Source: RGIG9041 sp045593905 (GTDB lineage: Bacteria > Bacillota > Clostridia > Oscillospirales > QAKW01). Taken from it: 29,738 bases of DNA. The stretch is taken from positions 1 to 29,738 of the forward strand of contig JAZNXL010000059.1 of the NCBI GenBank assembly GCA_045593905.1, written 5' to 3'. Both the position numbers and the translations under genes were made by a program. This document shows positions 7,101 to 15,908 of this stretch, one piece after another. Each line of letters starts with the position of its first letter. The stretch's first letter is position 1. The notes beneath the pieces were generated by a model. The model saw only the letters and a list, made by a program, of their open reading frames with translations, was not told the DNA's origin and ran no database searches.

Positions 7101-10100
7101 TGTGCCGTCAAAGTATATTTCTTCAATGTTGGTACAACCGCTTGCATCAACTGATTGAGCTAACGCTGAACAGTTGCGAACGTCTAATTTTTTCAAGAGC
7201 GTTAAGTTACCAATTTGTAAATCCGTTAAATTCGGGTTGTTGTATGATGCCGAACCATCCCCAACCTTTAATTCAGACAACTTTGTAGCTTTTGAAAAGT
7301 CCGCCATACCAACTTTTAAACCACTTAAGTCGCCGATTGCGGAAAGTTGCGAAGCTGAATAAATTGAAATTACAGCGTCGTTGCCTGCCGTCAATGGGTT
7401 TTCAAGTGTCTGTTTGCCGTCTTGTCGTAATGCTCTCTTTTGTACTAACGCGCTGTCGAACTTGGCACTGGCGTAGATGTCTGCATAAGGCGTGACTTCA
7501 ATGTCGGCTACGTTATAAGCCCTAACCACGATAAAGTCTTCTAAAGCATCGCCTGCGTTGTACTTGCTGTCGATATAACGGAAACGATTGTAAAGCCACC
7601 ATTTACGTTGCTGTGCCTTTGAGCCTTGTAACATTGGCAAGTAAGCTGCTTCGCCTGCGTTTACAAGTGGGTCAATATATTTGAATTTAGCGTCTTCGTT
7701 GAATACCGCTTCGCCCCATACAGCTTGGTGTTCTTCAAAGCGTTTTTCCAGTTCTTCGTAAGAGAACACATCGCCCCTTCTTAAGTCCCTATACATTTCC
7801 CTTATTTCATCGGCAAAAGCAAGACGCATATTTACATATAATACAGAATCTTGTCCATTGAATACGTTTTTGCCACCAATAAGGTCGGTGTCTTCAAGTT
7901 CGTAACCAAACTTAAGTTCGCCTTCGTTGTTGATACCGATTGCGGTATCGTAGTCGTAAGGAAGAATGAGCCACTTGCCGTCTTCGTCATATCTTGTCGG
8001 GAAAGCGTTCTTTGCGCGGTTATCAACCATTAAGAACATTTCTGTAAAGATATAGTTAAACAGCATTGCATCAACGTTTGCGTAGTTAGCAAACTCATCT
8101 TTAAACTTTTGAATACGCTGTTGCTTTTCGTAGTCTGTTGTAACTGCTGTTGTATCTGTTGATTTTAACCAAGAAGCAAATTCTTGCAACTTCGTTGTAT
8201 TTGTATTGCCGTCAGGATACCTTGCTTCAAAAGATTGTTTCCAAGCCGTGCCTGAAAAGTCGTCGTCCTTCCAAATAACCATATCTGTGTTGTTTTGCAA
8301 GATTTCCCAACTTTCGTCGCCAGTTTTCAACCCAAAAACTTCAGGCGTTGCTTTATCGTTGTTGAAGTTGTACTTGCCCAAGAACGTTAAGTTGCTGTCG
8401 TTCCCGTAGAACATCAAAATAGGATAGCCTTCGATACCTTGTCTTACGCGGCTGTCAGTTTCTTGTGGTGGTGTCTTTACAGGGCAAGTGTCATCGTAAA
8501 GCCTTACAAGTTCAACGTTGTTTGCGCCTTCACTTGATGCCACGTCCGCTTTGAATGTAAACTCGTTGGTTGGCATAGATGTGTCGCGCAATTTGTAGGT
8601 GTCGACAACATTGCCCGCGATTATAAATCCGCCCTTGAATTTAATCTTGTAGTTTTTGCGCGGATAGTATTGTGAAGAAGTACCTTGTACGTCAATTTCC
8701 GCAGCACTAAAATCAAACGACCTGTTTGCGTGTAATGGGTCGACATATTTACCGCTAATTGTCTTTTTATCGCCCTTACTCTGTGGTAATTCGCCGTAGC
8801 TGTCAACATCTAACACAAGGTAAGGCAAATCATCAGGTAATTTAGAAACGACAATGTTGTCGTAATCGTCAAAGATGTTGTTCCTTGTGTATCTGTCCGA
8901 CATTTGCGTTAAGTCTTGTGTGTCAGCAATCCAGTTGTCTAACACTTGGAATCTGTTTAAATTGTTGCCGTAAACGCGAATTGTGTAAATGTCAGTTGTA
9001 CAATCGTTTGAGCCAATTGTAATGCCGACAGGTGGATTTTGCTGGAAGTCGTCGTCAGTCGCATATTGAACAACGCCTGACATAATGCCGTTAATATAAA
9101 TGTAAAGCAATCTATGTTCAGCTTGCTTGCCGACTACAAAAGCAATTCTTACGGTTTCGTTTTCTTTGTACTGTGTAAAGATTTCAGTTTGTTCTGACTT
9201 TAACAAAGCCTTTTGCGCCGTTATCTTAATGCCACGCTCATTACTCCAACTCGTAATGATTTCAGAGTCATAGTTCAACACGTTGCGTGTTGCAAATTCG
9301 ATTTCAATTGTTTTACCCGCGCTTCTTGCGTCGGTTTCAAAAATATTAAAAGGAATATGCACGCGTGCGTCGCCTGCAACTCTTAAAACGGTATTGTTAT
9401 TTTCGTCAAGTTGCCAACCATCCGATACTAAATTAAAGCCTGTAAAAGATGCGTTAACATCGCCAAAATTCCAAGTTAGCGGATTTTCTTCCTTGTTGTT
9501 TCTGCCAGCACTTGACAAATAAAGTTGCAGGTTTTCCGTTTCGGCACTTACATCAATCTTGGTTTCTTTTACAGTAAAATCAAGTTGCTTGCGCGTTTCG
9601 CCTGATATAATTGAAAGACTAACCGCGCCCGAATTAACCGCCTTATACGGCCATTTTTGCAACGTTCTGTCAACCTTTAATTTTACTTCATTGCCTACGC
9701 CATCGTTTAATATAACGTCAGATTCTAACTGATTTGGCGTATAAACAATATAAGGAATTGCAACCGTTGAATATTGCTCTGCAGTTGTAATTTTTGCAGG
9801 AACAGATATAATCGGTTTACTGTTGCCGTCAACGTAACAAATTAAGTCGTAATATAAGTGATTGCTTTCTACTACCTGATTGTCGATTGTTGCGGTAAAG
9901 TACACTTCAAAAGTGTGGCTGCCGTGTGGTTGCGCTGGGATAGTAAACGTTTGTTCACGTCCGCTTGGCGTTACCATCTGCGTACCTATCGACTGACCAT
10001 CAATTAGGAATATTACAGTTTTTTCGACTGCGCCGACTGGGATATAACTATAAGTTATTGCCCCCGTGCGTGGGGTTGTGCCGTCAAAGTAACTTGACAA

Positions 10101-11009
10101 GCTAACCGATACGCTGTTGATTGTATAGCTTAATCTTCTGCTGTTATCGTAAACGTCAGCGACTTCAAGCTTAATATCATTTGAGCCAGCCGTTATGTAC
10201 TTGGTAACGTCAACAACAACGTCGCCTTGTTGGATTTCATAAGAATTTTTAAGAGAACCGCCAACATAAATCTTTAACGTGCCGTTACCTGTTGGCAATC
10301 CTTCTTCTACCGACGACCAATTGAATTTTAGTTCAACGTCTGCCCCTGCAGAAAACGTTTTTGAAAGCCAGCCCGTTGTGTTGTTGACTCTTAATAAGGC
10401 GTTGTTGGATGAACCACCACCGCCACCGCCACCGCCTTGTGGCAATGGGATACCTTCGCCTACTGTTTCGCCTTCAAACGTTAAATAAAGCAGGTTTTGG
10501 CCTTCTTCATCTTGCACAACAGTAAGTCCGTCAACTGGCGTACCAACCGTTTCAGGCGTACCATAAGCAACAGGTAATGTCGTTTGCAAATTTTCGATAA
10601 CGCCACTTGTTGTGTATATAAAGCGGCCAAATTCGATTTGATATGTACCAGTTTCGGTTGTGAATAAAGAACTTTTTTGAAGTGATGTTTTTGGCGTAAC
10701 ATATAAGGAAAAATTAACAACTCTGTTAGCAGTTAATTCAATTTCAGCGACTATCTGATATTCGCCGTTTTCGCTTGGTAACGAAGTCATTGTAAAAAGC
10801 TGTTCTTCAAGGATTTTAATTCTAACGCCTTGAATAATTAACAAGCCCTTTGACAAGACAAACGCGTTGGACGCTGTCTTTATAACTTTGCATTCGTCCA
10901 AAACGCCCTTAACTATGCAGTTTTTACCTGCGATGACGAAATTGTTAAACGCCGCTCCGTCAACGTTTTCGATTTCTACGCCAGTATTTTCAAGAATTTT
11001 GTAAACCAA
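4155..11009 (-). CDS. Giant multidomain tail adhesin: LamG-like, CotH kinase, InlB-type and BspA-type LRR
   Basis: 2284 aa from a TTG start with AAGGGGGAT 7 nt upstream. Residues 1-170 resemble a baseplate-attachment region. An eight-glycine linker (about 191-198) leads to Ig-like beta regions (200-490) and a LamG/concanavalin-like region (about 495-700). Residues 725-1200 match the CotH kinase family: SSQYYPRKNYKIKF corresponds to the N-terminal motif and KWLILPYDYDTAIG (about 1010-1022) to the metal-binding Asp motif. LRRs follow (1235-1380), then InlB-type B-repeats (about 1450-1640: YTVRFLNxDGTVLQ twice, ending in GGW/ESW) and three BspA/LRR_5 modules (about 1645-2277: IPDSVTSIGEQAF and similar). 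There is no signal peptide or membrane anchor. Its place after the baseplate genes argues for a receptor-binding or host-surface-modifying tail protein. Whether the CotH domain phosphorylates anything is unknown. Confidence 0.9.
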   Translation of the reverse strand: MVYKILENTGVEIENVDGAAFNNFVIAGKNCIVKGVLDECKVIKTASNAFVLSKGLLIIQGVRIKILEEQLFTMTSLPSENGEYQIVAEIELTANRVVNFSLYVTPKTSLQKSSLFTTETGTYQIEFGRFIYTTSGVIENLQTTLPVAYGTPETVGTPVDGLTVVQDEEGQNLLYLTFEGETVGEGIPLPQGGGGGGGGSSNNALLRVNNTTGWLSKTFSAGADVELKFNWSSVEEGLPTGNGTLKIYVGGSLKNSYEIQQGDVVVDVTKYITAGSNDIKLEVADVYDNSRRLSYTINSVSVSLSSYFDGTTPRTGAITYSYIPVGAVEKTVIFLIDGQSIGTQMVTPSGREQTFTIPAQPHGSHTFEVYFTATIDNQVVESNHLYYDLICYVDGNSKPIISVPAKITTAEQYSTVAIPYIVYTPNQLESDVILNDGVGNEVKLKVDRTLQKWPYKAVNSGAVSLSIISGETRKQLDFTVKETKIDVSAETENLQLYLSSAGRNNKEENPLTWNFGDVNASFTGFNLVSDGWQLDENNNTVLRVAGDARVHIPFNIFETDARSAGKTIEIEFATRNVLNYDSEIITSWSNERGIKITAQKALLKSEQTEIFTQYKENETVRIAFVVGKQAEHRLLYIYINGIMSGVVQYATDDDFQQNPPVGITIGSNDCTTDIYTIRVYGNNLNRFQVLDNWIADTQDLTQMSDRYTRNNIFDDYDNIVVSKLPDDLPYLVLDVDSYGELPQSKGDKKTISGKYVDPLHANRSFDFSAAEIDVQGTSSQYYPRKNYKIKFKGGFIIAGNVVDTYKLRDTSMPTNEFTFKADVASSEGANNVELVRLYDDTCPVKTPPQETDSRVRQGIEGYPILMFYGNDSNLTFLGKYNFNNDKATPEVFGLKTGDESWEILQNNTDMVIWKDDDFSGTAWKQSFEARYPDGNTNTTKLQEFASWLKSTDTTAVTTDYEKQQRIQKFKDEFANYANVDAMLFNYIFTEMFLMVDNRAKNAFPTRYDEDGKWLILPYDYDTAIGINNEGELKFGYELEDTDLIGGKNVFNGQDSVLYVNMRLAFADEIREMYRDLRRGDVFSYEELEKRFEEHQAVWGEAVFNEDAKFKYIDPLVNAGEAAYLPMLQGSKAQQRKWWLYNRFRYIDSKYNAGDALEDFIVVRAYNVADIEVTPYADIYASAKFDSALVQKRALRQDGKQTLENPLTAGNDAVISIYSASQLSAIGDLSGLKVGMADFSKATKLSELKVGDGSASYNNPNLTDLQIGNLTLLKKLDVRNCSALAQSVDASGCTNIEEIYFDGTAITGLSLPNGGNLKKLHLPSTINNLTVLNQKQLSEFVLPIYSAITTLRVENTPLIDTFAIVNSIAANSRVRLVGINWTINNASDVLALMDKLDTMRGLDENGGNQDKAVVSGTIHVNELTDEQLAEMNARYPNITITYGALNVSVKFYNGDALISDLAVAEGEQITAPANPTKESTAQYHYNFAGWSLDGVNVVEVGVAGNQDLVYYAVYTPELRFYTVRFLNSDGTVLQSESLAYGSTPTYTGASLDSVSVVFESWSPAITTVTGDIDYVAVTSVRTYTVRFLNEDGTVLQTSQVPYGTLPTYTGDTPTTEEDGLVFGGWIPAITAVTGNIDYTAQFVIPSLAYSLNSDNTSYTVTGIGTITDVDIVIPDTYNSLPVVAIGDNAFYQSRLNSVTIGNNITTIGYKAFWNSQLLTSIVIPDSVTSIGEQAFASSNNLKTVVIGTGITSIGSSAFNYCDYPLSVVCKATTPPTLDGWPFTSFGDVSIYVPAGSVNAYKVADRWKDKADIIRAIPTEGLAYTLNSDNASYTVSGIGTATDTNIVIPSTYEGLPVTAVGDKAFQSNANITSVEIPEGVTSIGGWAFSGASALRSISIPSTITRINDSAFMQITTHLDVYIVDLAKWCNIQFVGNQANPMTTAYGGSRTLYVNKNPITELVIPESVTTINSYACYNITQLTSIVIPDTVTFVGQQAFAQCTQVTNLVIGSGLQTVQSSGFMRLYKLKNLNLPDSLSVALNGAFKECSSVEYIRVSPSLSSLNYQVFANCPKCLTYDFSSYTSVPTLADKSAFSGINANAKIIVPNNLYNEWIAATNWSDYASYIVKAWSEGLTYEASGSGYKVTGIGTCTDTNISIPPVYEGLPVNEIGYLAFGSNSTITSVVIPDSVTKVGTQAFLSCGSLQNVCFGSGVTSIGNSAFNNCNAVMKYDFSKHTTVPSLYSASSITTPANCKIVVPDSLYESWIAATNWANNASYIIKASEYTEA
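4170..6074 (-). repeat. Three BspA/LRR_5 modules in the tail adhesin
   Basis: Three copies of a module start at about 6074, 5552 and 4619. Each opens with a sentence-like motif (LAYSLNSDNTSYTVTGIGT; LAYTLNSDNASYTVSGIGT; LTYEASGSGYKVTGIGT), continues with IP..Y..LPV..IG..AF and LRR_5 units, and ends with an I(I/Y)VP...Y..A..W....I segment. The spans are unequal (about 520, 930 and 450 nt), indicating internal gain or loss of LRR units. Confidence 0.8.
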
Positions 11010-11022
11010 ATCTTAATCCCCC

Positions 11023-11952
11023 TTATGTTGTTTGTGCTTCTGTAATGCGTCGAATATACCTGATGTAAAACTTTCTGCCTGCATAATAACCTTCTGGTCT
11101 ATCTGCCATTATGCGTAATATATTATTTTCCCCAGCAGGTACTAAAAAAGTAAGACGGCCTGAAATTGTGCCACTACGCTCAAATATTGGATACGTCACT
11201 GCACTGGCACCATCGTTGTTTATAATTGTAAATTGAGCATACAGAATAGTGCCATTTCCTTCTGATTCATAAGCAACTTCAAACCGATTGCCTGTTACAT
11301 TTACGGGCAAGTATATATCCTTGCTCGTGTTTGCTTCTATGGTCGTAAACTGGTTGAAAACAAAAATTGGATAAATACCTTTTGAATAATTCGCAACATT
11401 TGCCGTCGCTGAATTTGCTGCTTTTTTTACGGTTTGCTTATCAGGCTCAAAAGCATTTTCATAAACCGACTTTGGCAAAAAATGATTATTTGCATAAGGT
11501 ATAGTTTCAACAAGTTTTTCGACGTTGACCACTACGCCATTATTTAATTCTAATTTATACAAAGGTAATCTTGCAATACCATTTGGCACTTCGGTTAAGT
11601 CGTCGCCTTCGTTAATGTCTGGATATGCAGACAATCCGTACATTGAGTTAATTGTTGCTGTTTCATTAAGTGCATCGACTTGTAAATAAAACAAATAAAA
11701 ATAATTACCCGATGTCAGTAAGTCGGTAACTGCCCAACCATTTGACAAGATATCAACTTCCCAACCGTCCAATACAACTCGTCCTGATTGTATCCTAAAC
11801 TCGCCTGTTACGCTTGCATCATAATTGAGTTCGTTGCCAAAACCTTGAACAACCCCATTATAACCGCCATAAGCGTATCTTATCATTGTTACATCATCTT
11901 TGTTGCTAATATTTGGCACTTCCGATGATTCTCTAACTAAACGTAAAGCCAT
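11023..11952 (-). CDS. Baseplate / tail-tip structural protein (309 aa)
   Basis: A beta-rich protein with Asn/Gly-containing turns, no signal peptide and no membrane segment. Residues 28-70 contain a GYNGVVQGFGNELNY motif and the phrase GRVVLDGWEVDILSNG, typical in style of baseplate upper or receptor-binding-adaptor proteins of siphoviruses. The C-terminal 120 residues (from about GIYPIFVFNQF) look like a separate beta-sandwich. It follows the hub gene by one base and has a GGAG site 8-9 nt upstream. The giant adhesin follows. I infer a linker between hub and adhesin; no enzymatic motif is seen. Confidence 0.75.
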   Translation of the reverse strand: MALRLVRESSEVPNISNKDDVTMIRYAYGGYNGVVQGFGNELNYDASVTGEFRIQSGRVVLDGWEVDILSNGWAVTDLLTSGNYFYLFYLQVDALNETATINSMYGLSAYPDINEGDDLTEVPNGIARLPLYKLELNNGVVVNVEKLVETIPYANNHFLPKSVYENAFEPDKQTVKKAANSATANVANYSKGIYPIFVFNQFTTIEANTSKDIYLPVNVTGNRFEVAYESEGNGTILYAQFTIINNDGASAVTYPIFERSGTISGRLTFLVPAGENNILRIMADRPEGYYAGRKFYIRYIRRITEAQTT

Positions 11953-11953
11953 A

Positions 11954-13027
11954 CTATAACTCCTGCGTTAATTCTTGAATTCTATGCCCCAAGCGGACAA
12001 TGTGTTTGCCTTTGCTATCTGTTTCAATTTCGCCAACGGGCAAAGCTCTGTATTCGCCTTCGTTGGTGTAAACGTTAATAATATAAGAAAAATCGACAGC
12101 CGTTAAGTCAACTATTGATTTGTTTTGCTGTGCATTTAAGTCAATATTTTCTTGATACCGATTTTGCGCCAAGCTCATAACCGCATCATATATTGCATCA
12201 TTAATTGCTTGCGTTTCGGACAAACTGTTAGTAGGTTCTGCTGCAACAAAATTACGATTTTTGACAGGATAAACTACATTATTTGGCGCAGAAAAGCTAT
12301 CATTGTTAATATCGTATATTTTTTGCACGTTGTTATTTTCCGTCAACGTCCACTCTTGCTTTTTTTCAAAATTTGAACTATAAATTGTCACCCTATTATA
12401 GTCACCAAAAGACTTTTCAATAGTATTAACGCCAAAATCTTTTAACTTAATGGATAAAGAATTTTGCTTTGCCCTTTTAAATGTGAACTTTAACGTTTGT
12501 GTGTAAAGGTTTAAACTTGTTTCGACGAACAAATCATAATAAAAAATCGCATCACTAATTAAAGTATATGCTAAAACACTTTCTTTACCTTCAAAAGAAT
12601 AAACACTTTCGTCTAAATTAAGATTGGTAATGGCACTTACATCGCATTCTATTTTGGCAAATCCAACGTCTATCTGTTTTTTCCAAATGTTAAAAATGCC
12701 GTTTATTAAAGAACCTACCGTTGCGCCTAAAAAACTACCCCAATCAACAACAATGTCTGAATTGAACAATGTCAAATAATCTTTAAGTGTTATCGTCGTT
12801 TTTTTGGTCTTGTCGTCTATAATTGGTGTACTTGCTAAACCACTAAATAATTGATTGCCTTTCTTGTCATTTACAACAACAAAAAAAGGGTTAGCCGACT
12901 GCGGTATTTCAGCCCCAACAATCTTTATTTCGTCAAAATCAGTCGCCCTTTGGATTCTGTTCCACGATTCCACAACATAAGGCTCGCCAATGCTTTTTAA
13001 GTTCCTGTCGTATAAAACAAAATACAT
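11954..13027 (-). CDS. Baseplate hub / Tal-like tail protein (357 aa)
   Basis: It begins MYFVLYDRNLKSIGEPYVVE and proceeds as a beta-rich protein with a central FNSDIVVDWGSFLGATVGSL region. This resembles the gp27-like N-terminal hub region of siphovirus tail-associated (Tal) or Gp37-like proteins. It lacks a C-terminal lytic (peptidase, lysozyme or CHAP) domain, so it is the structural hub only. Its place right after Dit, with an AAGGAG site and a 9-nt gap, fits the TMP-Dit-Tal order. It probably forms the trimeric hub closing the tail tube and carrying the baseplate proteins encoded next. The family is assigned by context and general resemblance. Confidence 0.75.
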   Translation of the reverse strand: MYFVLYDRNLKSIGEPYVVESWNRIQRATDFDEIKIVGAEIPQSANPFFVVVNDKKGNQLFSGLASTPIIDDKTKKTTITLKDYLTLFNSDIVVDWGSFLGATVGSLINGIFNIWKKQIDVGFAKIECDVSAITNLNLDESVYSFEGKESVLAYTLISDAIFYYDLFVETSLNLYTQTLKFTFKRAKQNSLSIKLKDFGVNTIEKSFGDYNRVTIYSSNFEKKQEWTLTENNNVQKIYDINNDSFSAPNNVVYPVKNRNFVAAEPTNSLSETQAINDAIYDAVMSLAQNRYQENIDLNAQQNKSIVDLTAVDFSYIINVYTNEGEYRALPVGEIETDSKGKHIVRLGHRIQELTQEL

Positions 13028-13036
13028 AGTCGCTCC

Positions 13037-13897
13037 TTACAATGTGTACTGGCGATAGCTTGCTTTCAAATACCCATTTTCGCCCACGTTTAGATTAAGA
13101 ACAAGTTTGCTTCTTGTGTTTGCTTTTGCATACAAGAAAGAGTCATAACTTGCGCTTTTTTCCAAGTCATCATATACAGACGTGAGTACGCCATTACGCT
13201 TAATCAAAACCTTTGATTGAATAGCGTCAATAATAAGTTCTTCGCCTTCTTTAATAGTCAAGTTGGGGAAGCGTACAGTTGAATATTCTTCGCCCGTGTC
13301 CGCATTTTGTAACGATATGCGTGGATTGCTCATTTCGCCGTAAATGCTAACGCGTAACGGAATTTCATCAAAATAGTCGTTTTCAATTTCGTTGTTCACA
13401 ATATCTGACTTGCCGTAAGCGTAAGCATATTTGAACGGGTAAGCCTTACCCAATGTCGAAGGCCTTATTGTGATTACGTTGTCTTTTTTAACGTACTTCG
13501 GGGTCGAAGGCAAAAACGAAATTGGACAAACAAGAGTTTTAAAAGCGTTTAATTCTTCTTGACCAAACTTTTGCACCTTACCTTCCCAGTTTTTTATGTC
13601 TGAAGTCGTGTCGTTATACTCAAAAACCATTCGTTGGTTTGTGTACTTTTGCACAAAACGTTTAAAAGCCGCCGCCTTTACATAAGCGTTTGGGGGGGTA
13701 AAGTTTAAGTTAAGAGTTGTCGCAAGCTTCTTTTCTCTTGCGCTTGTAAAATATGTTGTAAGCCTTGATTCAAGCGTTGTAAACTCTAATTCAAAGCCTA
13801 AATTTTTTGGAGTGTCTGCGTAATCTAAATTAAACCTATCAATCTCTCTGTCAAAGTCATCGACTATGACAAGTGCAAATTTTCGTATATTTCCCAT
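13037..13897 (-). CDS. Distal tail protein (Dit)
   Basis: 286 aa from the ATG at 13897, which has GAGGA at 7-8 nt; an in-frame GTG at 13903 overlaps the tape-measure stop but is too close to that site. The N-terminal half (MGNIRKFALVIVDDFDREID) and the C-terminal beta-rich half with PLRVSIYGEMSNPRISLQNA match the two-domain plan of Dit-like proteins: an N-terminal hexameric ring domain and a C-terminal galectin-like domain. Dit joins the last tail-tube ring to the baseplate hub. The TMP-Dit-hub order supports the call, though the sequence alone is divergent. Confidence 0.8.
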   Translation of the reverse strand: MGNIRKFALVIVDDFDREIDRFNLDYADTPKNLGFELEFTTLESRLTTYFTSAREKKLATTLNLNFTPPNAYVKAAAFKRFVQKYTNQRMVFEYNDTTSDIKNWEGKVQKFGQEELNAFKTLVCPISFLPSTPKYVKKDNVITIRPSTLGKAYPFKYAYAYGKSDIVNNEIENDYFDEIPLRVSIYGEMSNPRISLQNADTGEEYSTVRFPNLTIKEGEELIIDAIQSKVLIKRNGVLTSVYDDLEKSASYDSFLYAKANTRSKLVLNLNVGENGYLKASYRQYTL

Positions 13898-13899
13898 TG

Positions 13900-15603
13900 T
13901 CACGTCCTCGCTTGCTTTGCTTGTTTAAGGCCTCTATTGACCGCGCGAATAATGTCGTCTTCTGTCATATATTCGTTTTTCTCAATGTTGATAACAATAT
14001 TTGAGTTATCAACATAACTGCTTGTGTTGTTTGTATAACTGCCGTAATTGTTGGCATTGTCTGGCACATTGTAATTACCTGTTGAATAATTAGCCGTTGT
14101 TTTGTCAATTTCGCCCGTGTCAACGCCAATTTCTTCGCCTGCCGCTTTGATTGCGGCAATGCCCGCAACAATGCTTGCCGTTATTACACCAATTACCGCA
14201 CCTAAACTCCACGAAGCGTGAAATACTGTTACAGCTGCAGCAGCCGTTAAAGCAGCAACAGCCAACCCTTTTAATACTTTTTCAACAAGTGTCATTTGTT
14301 TCCAGTTTCCGATTAAGTCAAATGCTAAATATAAAGCACTTGCCATTGCGGTAAAACCGCCTGCTGCTTGCTTGGCTGTTAATCCCAACTTTTGCAAGCC
14401 TGTTTGCAATAATGGCAATACCTTTAAAACGCTTGACATTAGGTAAAGTACAGGTGACAAAGCTGCGACCAAAAGTAACATAACGGCAATTACTCCTTGC
14501 ACTTCATCGGGTAAAATTTCAAACAAGCCTGCAAGTAATTTGACAACGGGGACAACGGCTGTTTCTAAAATGTTTGTAAAAGCTTCAAGCAACGGCAACA
14601 ACGCAAGACCAATTTCAGTCTTAACATTTTCAAGGCGTGTATTTACTTTGTTTAACTCGTTGTCGTAGTCTGCCAAAGCTCTGACTTGCTCGTTTGTTAA
14701 ATAGCCAACCGCTTCAAATTCTTGACTTAAACGAGCTAATCCGTCAGCCCCTTGATTTAATAAAGGAATAAGTTCAGTCGCCACCCTTTCGCCAAAGATT
14801 TCGTTCGCATAATATGCCTGTAACGTCTTGTCTTGTACGCCTGCAAGCGCGTTTATAACGGTTGTGAAAGCACCTTCGGTATCGGTCGGAACTTTCGTTA
14901 AATCGCCAATTAAGGCTTCTAAAGCGGCACGCCCAGTTGATGTACCATCTGCTATTGCTGTACCAATGGCATCACGCGACTTGGTCATTGCCTTGTATAA
15001 TTTATCCGCAGGTACGTCGCTTTGTAACGCGATATAATTCCAACGCTGGATTGCTTCGGCGGAAAGGTTGTATTGGTCGGCAGTGGTTTGAATTGCATCG
15101 CCACTTGCTACGGCATCTTTGGTAAGTTTGTTAATACCAACGATTGCGCCAACTGCCGCCGCGCTGAATACTGCCGTTTCTTTGGCAGCTTTTTCAAGGT
15201 TGGTGCTTAACGTCTTAACGCCCGACCCTACTTTTTCAAGCTTGATTTTGTCAATTTCCGCAAGTTGGTTTTTTAATTCACTTGCCTTTGTTTCACTTTT
15301 GGCAAGTTCGGTTTCCAGCCTGCGATAGCCGTCAGTATCAATATTCCCACTTTGCTCAAGCTTTTCCATCTGCTGACGGATTGCTTTAGTCTTTTCTTCT
15401 GTGGTTTCCAACGCCTTTTGAACTTGCTTTTGCGCCTGTAAAAAGTTCTTTTCGTTGTAATCCAACTTTAAACCTTTTTGCAACGCATTTGCAGTCTTTT
15501 GCGTTTGGTTAATTTCTCTGTCGACGGCTTTTAGTGCTTTAATAAAATCGGAGGTATCTGCACCTATTTTAGCCGTTAAGCCCTTTATACTATTTGATGC
15601 CAT
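13900..15603 (-). CDS. Tail tape measure protein
   Basis: 567 aa. Residues 1-130 are helical coiled coil with an opening (NSIKGLTAKIGADTSDFIKA) typical of tape-measure proteins. Hydrophobic segments lie at about 145-160, 330-400 and 440-490, the last Ala/Val-rich. The C-terminus has an Asn/Tyr-rich linker and a short helical tail. The protein sets tail length; using about 0.15 nm per residue, 567 residues suggests a tail near 85 nm (inference). It follows the chaperone pair by 24 nt, has an AAGGGGG site, ends in TGA and is followed by Dit. No transglycosylase or peptidase domain is seen. Confidence 0.93.
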   Translation of the reverse strand: MASNSIKGLTAKIGADTSDFIKALKAVDREINQTQKTANALQKGLKLDYNEKNFLQAQKQVQKALETTEEKTKAIRQQMEKLEQSGNIDTDGYRRLETELAKSETKASELKNQLAEIDKIKLEKVGSGVKTLSTNLEKAAKETAVFSAAAVGAIVGINKLTKDAVASGDAIQTTADQYNLSAEAIQRWNYIALQSDVPADKLYKAMTKSRDAIGTAIADGTSTGRAALEALIGDLTKVPTDTEGAFTTVINALAGVQDKTLQAYYANEIFGERVATELIPLLNQGADGLARLSQEFEAVGYLTNEQVRALADYDNELNKVNTRLENVKTEIGLALLPLLEAFTNILETAVVPVVKLLAGLFEILPDEVQGVIAVMLLLVAALSPVLYLMSSVLKVLPLLQTGLQKLGLTAKQAAGGFTAMASALYLAFDLIGNWKQMTLVEKVLKGLAVAALTAAAAVTVFHASWSLGAVIGVITASIVAGIAAIKAAGEEIGVDTGEIDKTTANYSTGNYNVPDNANNYGSYTNNTSSYVDNSNIVINIEKNEYMTEDDIIRAVNRGLKQAKQART

Positions 15604-15627
15604 AATACCCCCTTAATTTTTAATATT

Positions 15628-15908
15628 TTATAACGCATTGAAGTCTGCTTCAGTTGCTTTTGAAATGCTTGCGATACCACGCTTCTGCATTTCATCTTGT
15701 CGCTTGTGACGCAAATATTGTCGAGCGTTGTCAATCTTTAAAGAATAACTAATGCTCAAGACATCTGCGAAGTGTAGGCCTTTCCAGTCGATACCGTTTT
15801 GGCCAAGTTCTTTTATAAGCCTTAAAGATAATGGCATAGAGAAAGACGGCGTTTCTTTGTCTTCTATCTTTTCAAAAAGACTAATCATCAAGTCCCTATG
15901 CCTTATAA
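15628..15908 (-). CDS. Tail assembly chaperone, frameshifted C-terminal part (gpT-like)
   Basis: This frame has no useful start of its own (a TTG at 15891 without a ribosome site), but it is reached by a -1 shift from the upstream chaperone. After the slippery site it reads on as LIRHRDLMISLFEKIEDKET and continues for about 93 residues to FNAL. In lambda-like phages the short chaperone (gpG) coats the tape measure and the frameshift product (gpG-T) recruits tail-tube subunits. Size, order before the tape measure, and a canonical heptamer all fit. The region is charged and helical (DNARQYLRHKRQDEMQKRG). Confidence 0.85.

Noticed and set aside
11954..13027. Tail lysin domain in the hub protein
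   Set aside because: No peptidase, lysozyme or CHAP motif is seen after the hub region; the protein ends where a structural-only hub would.
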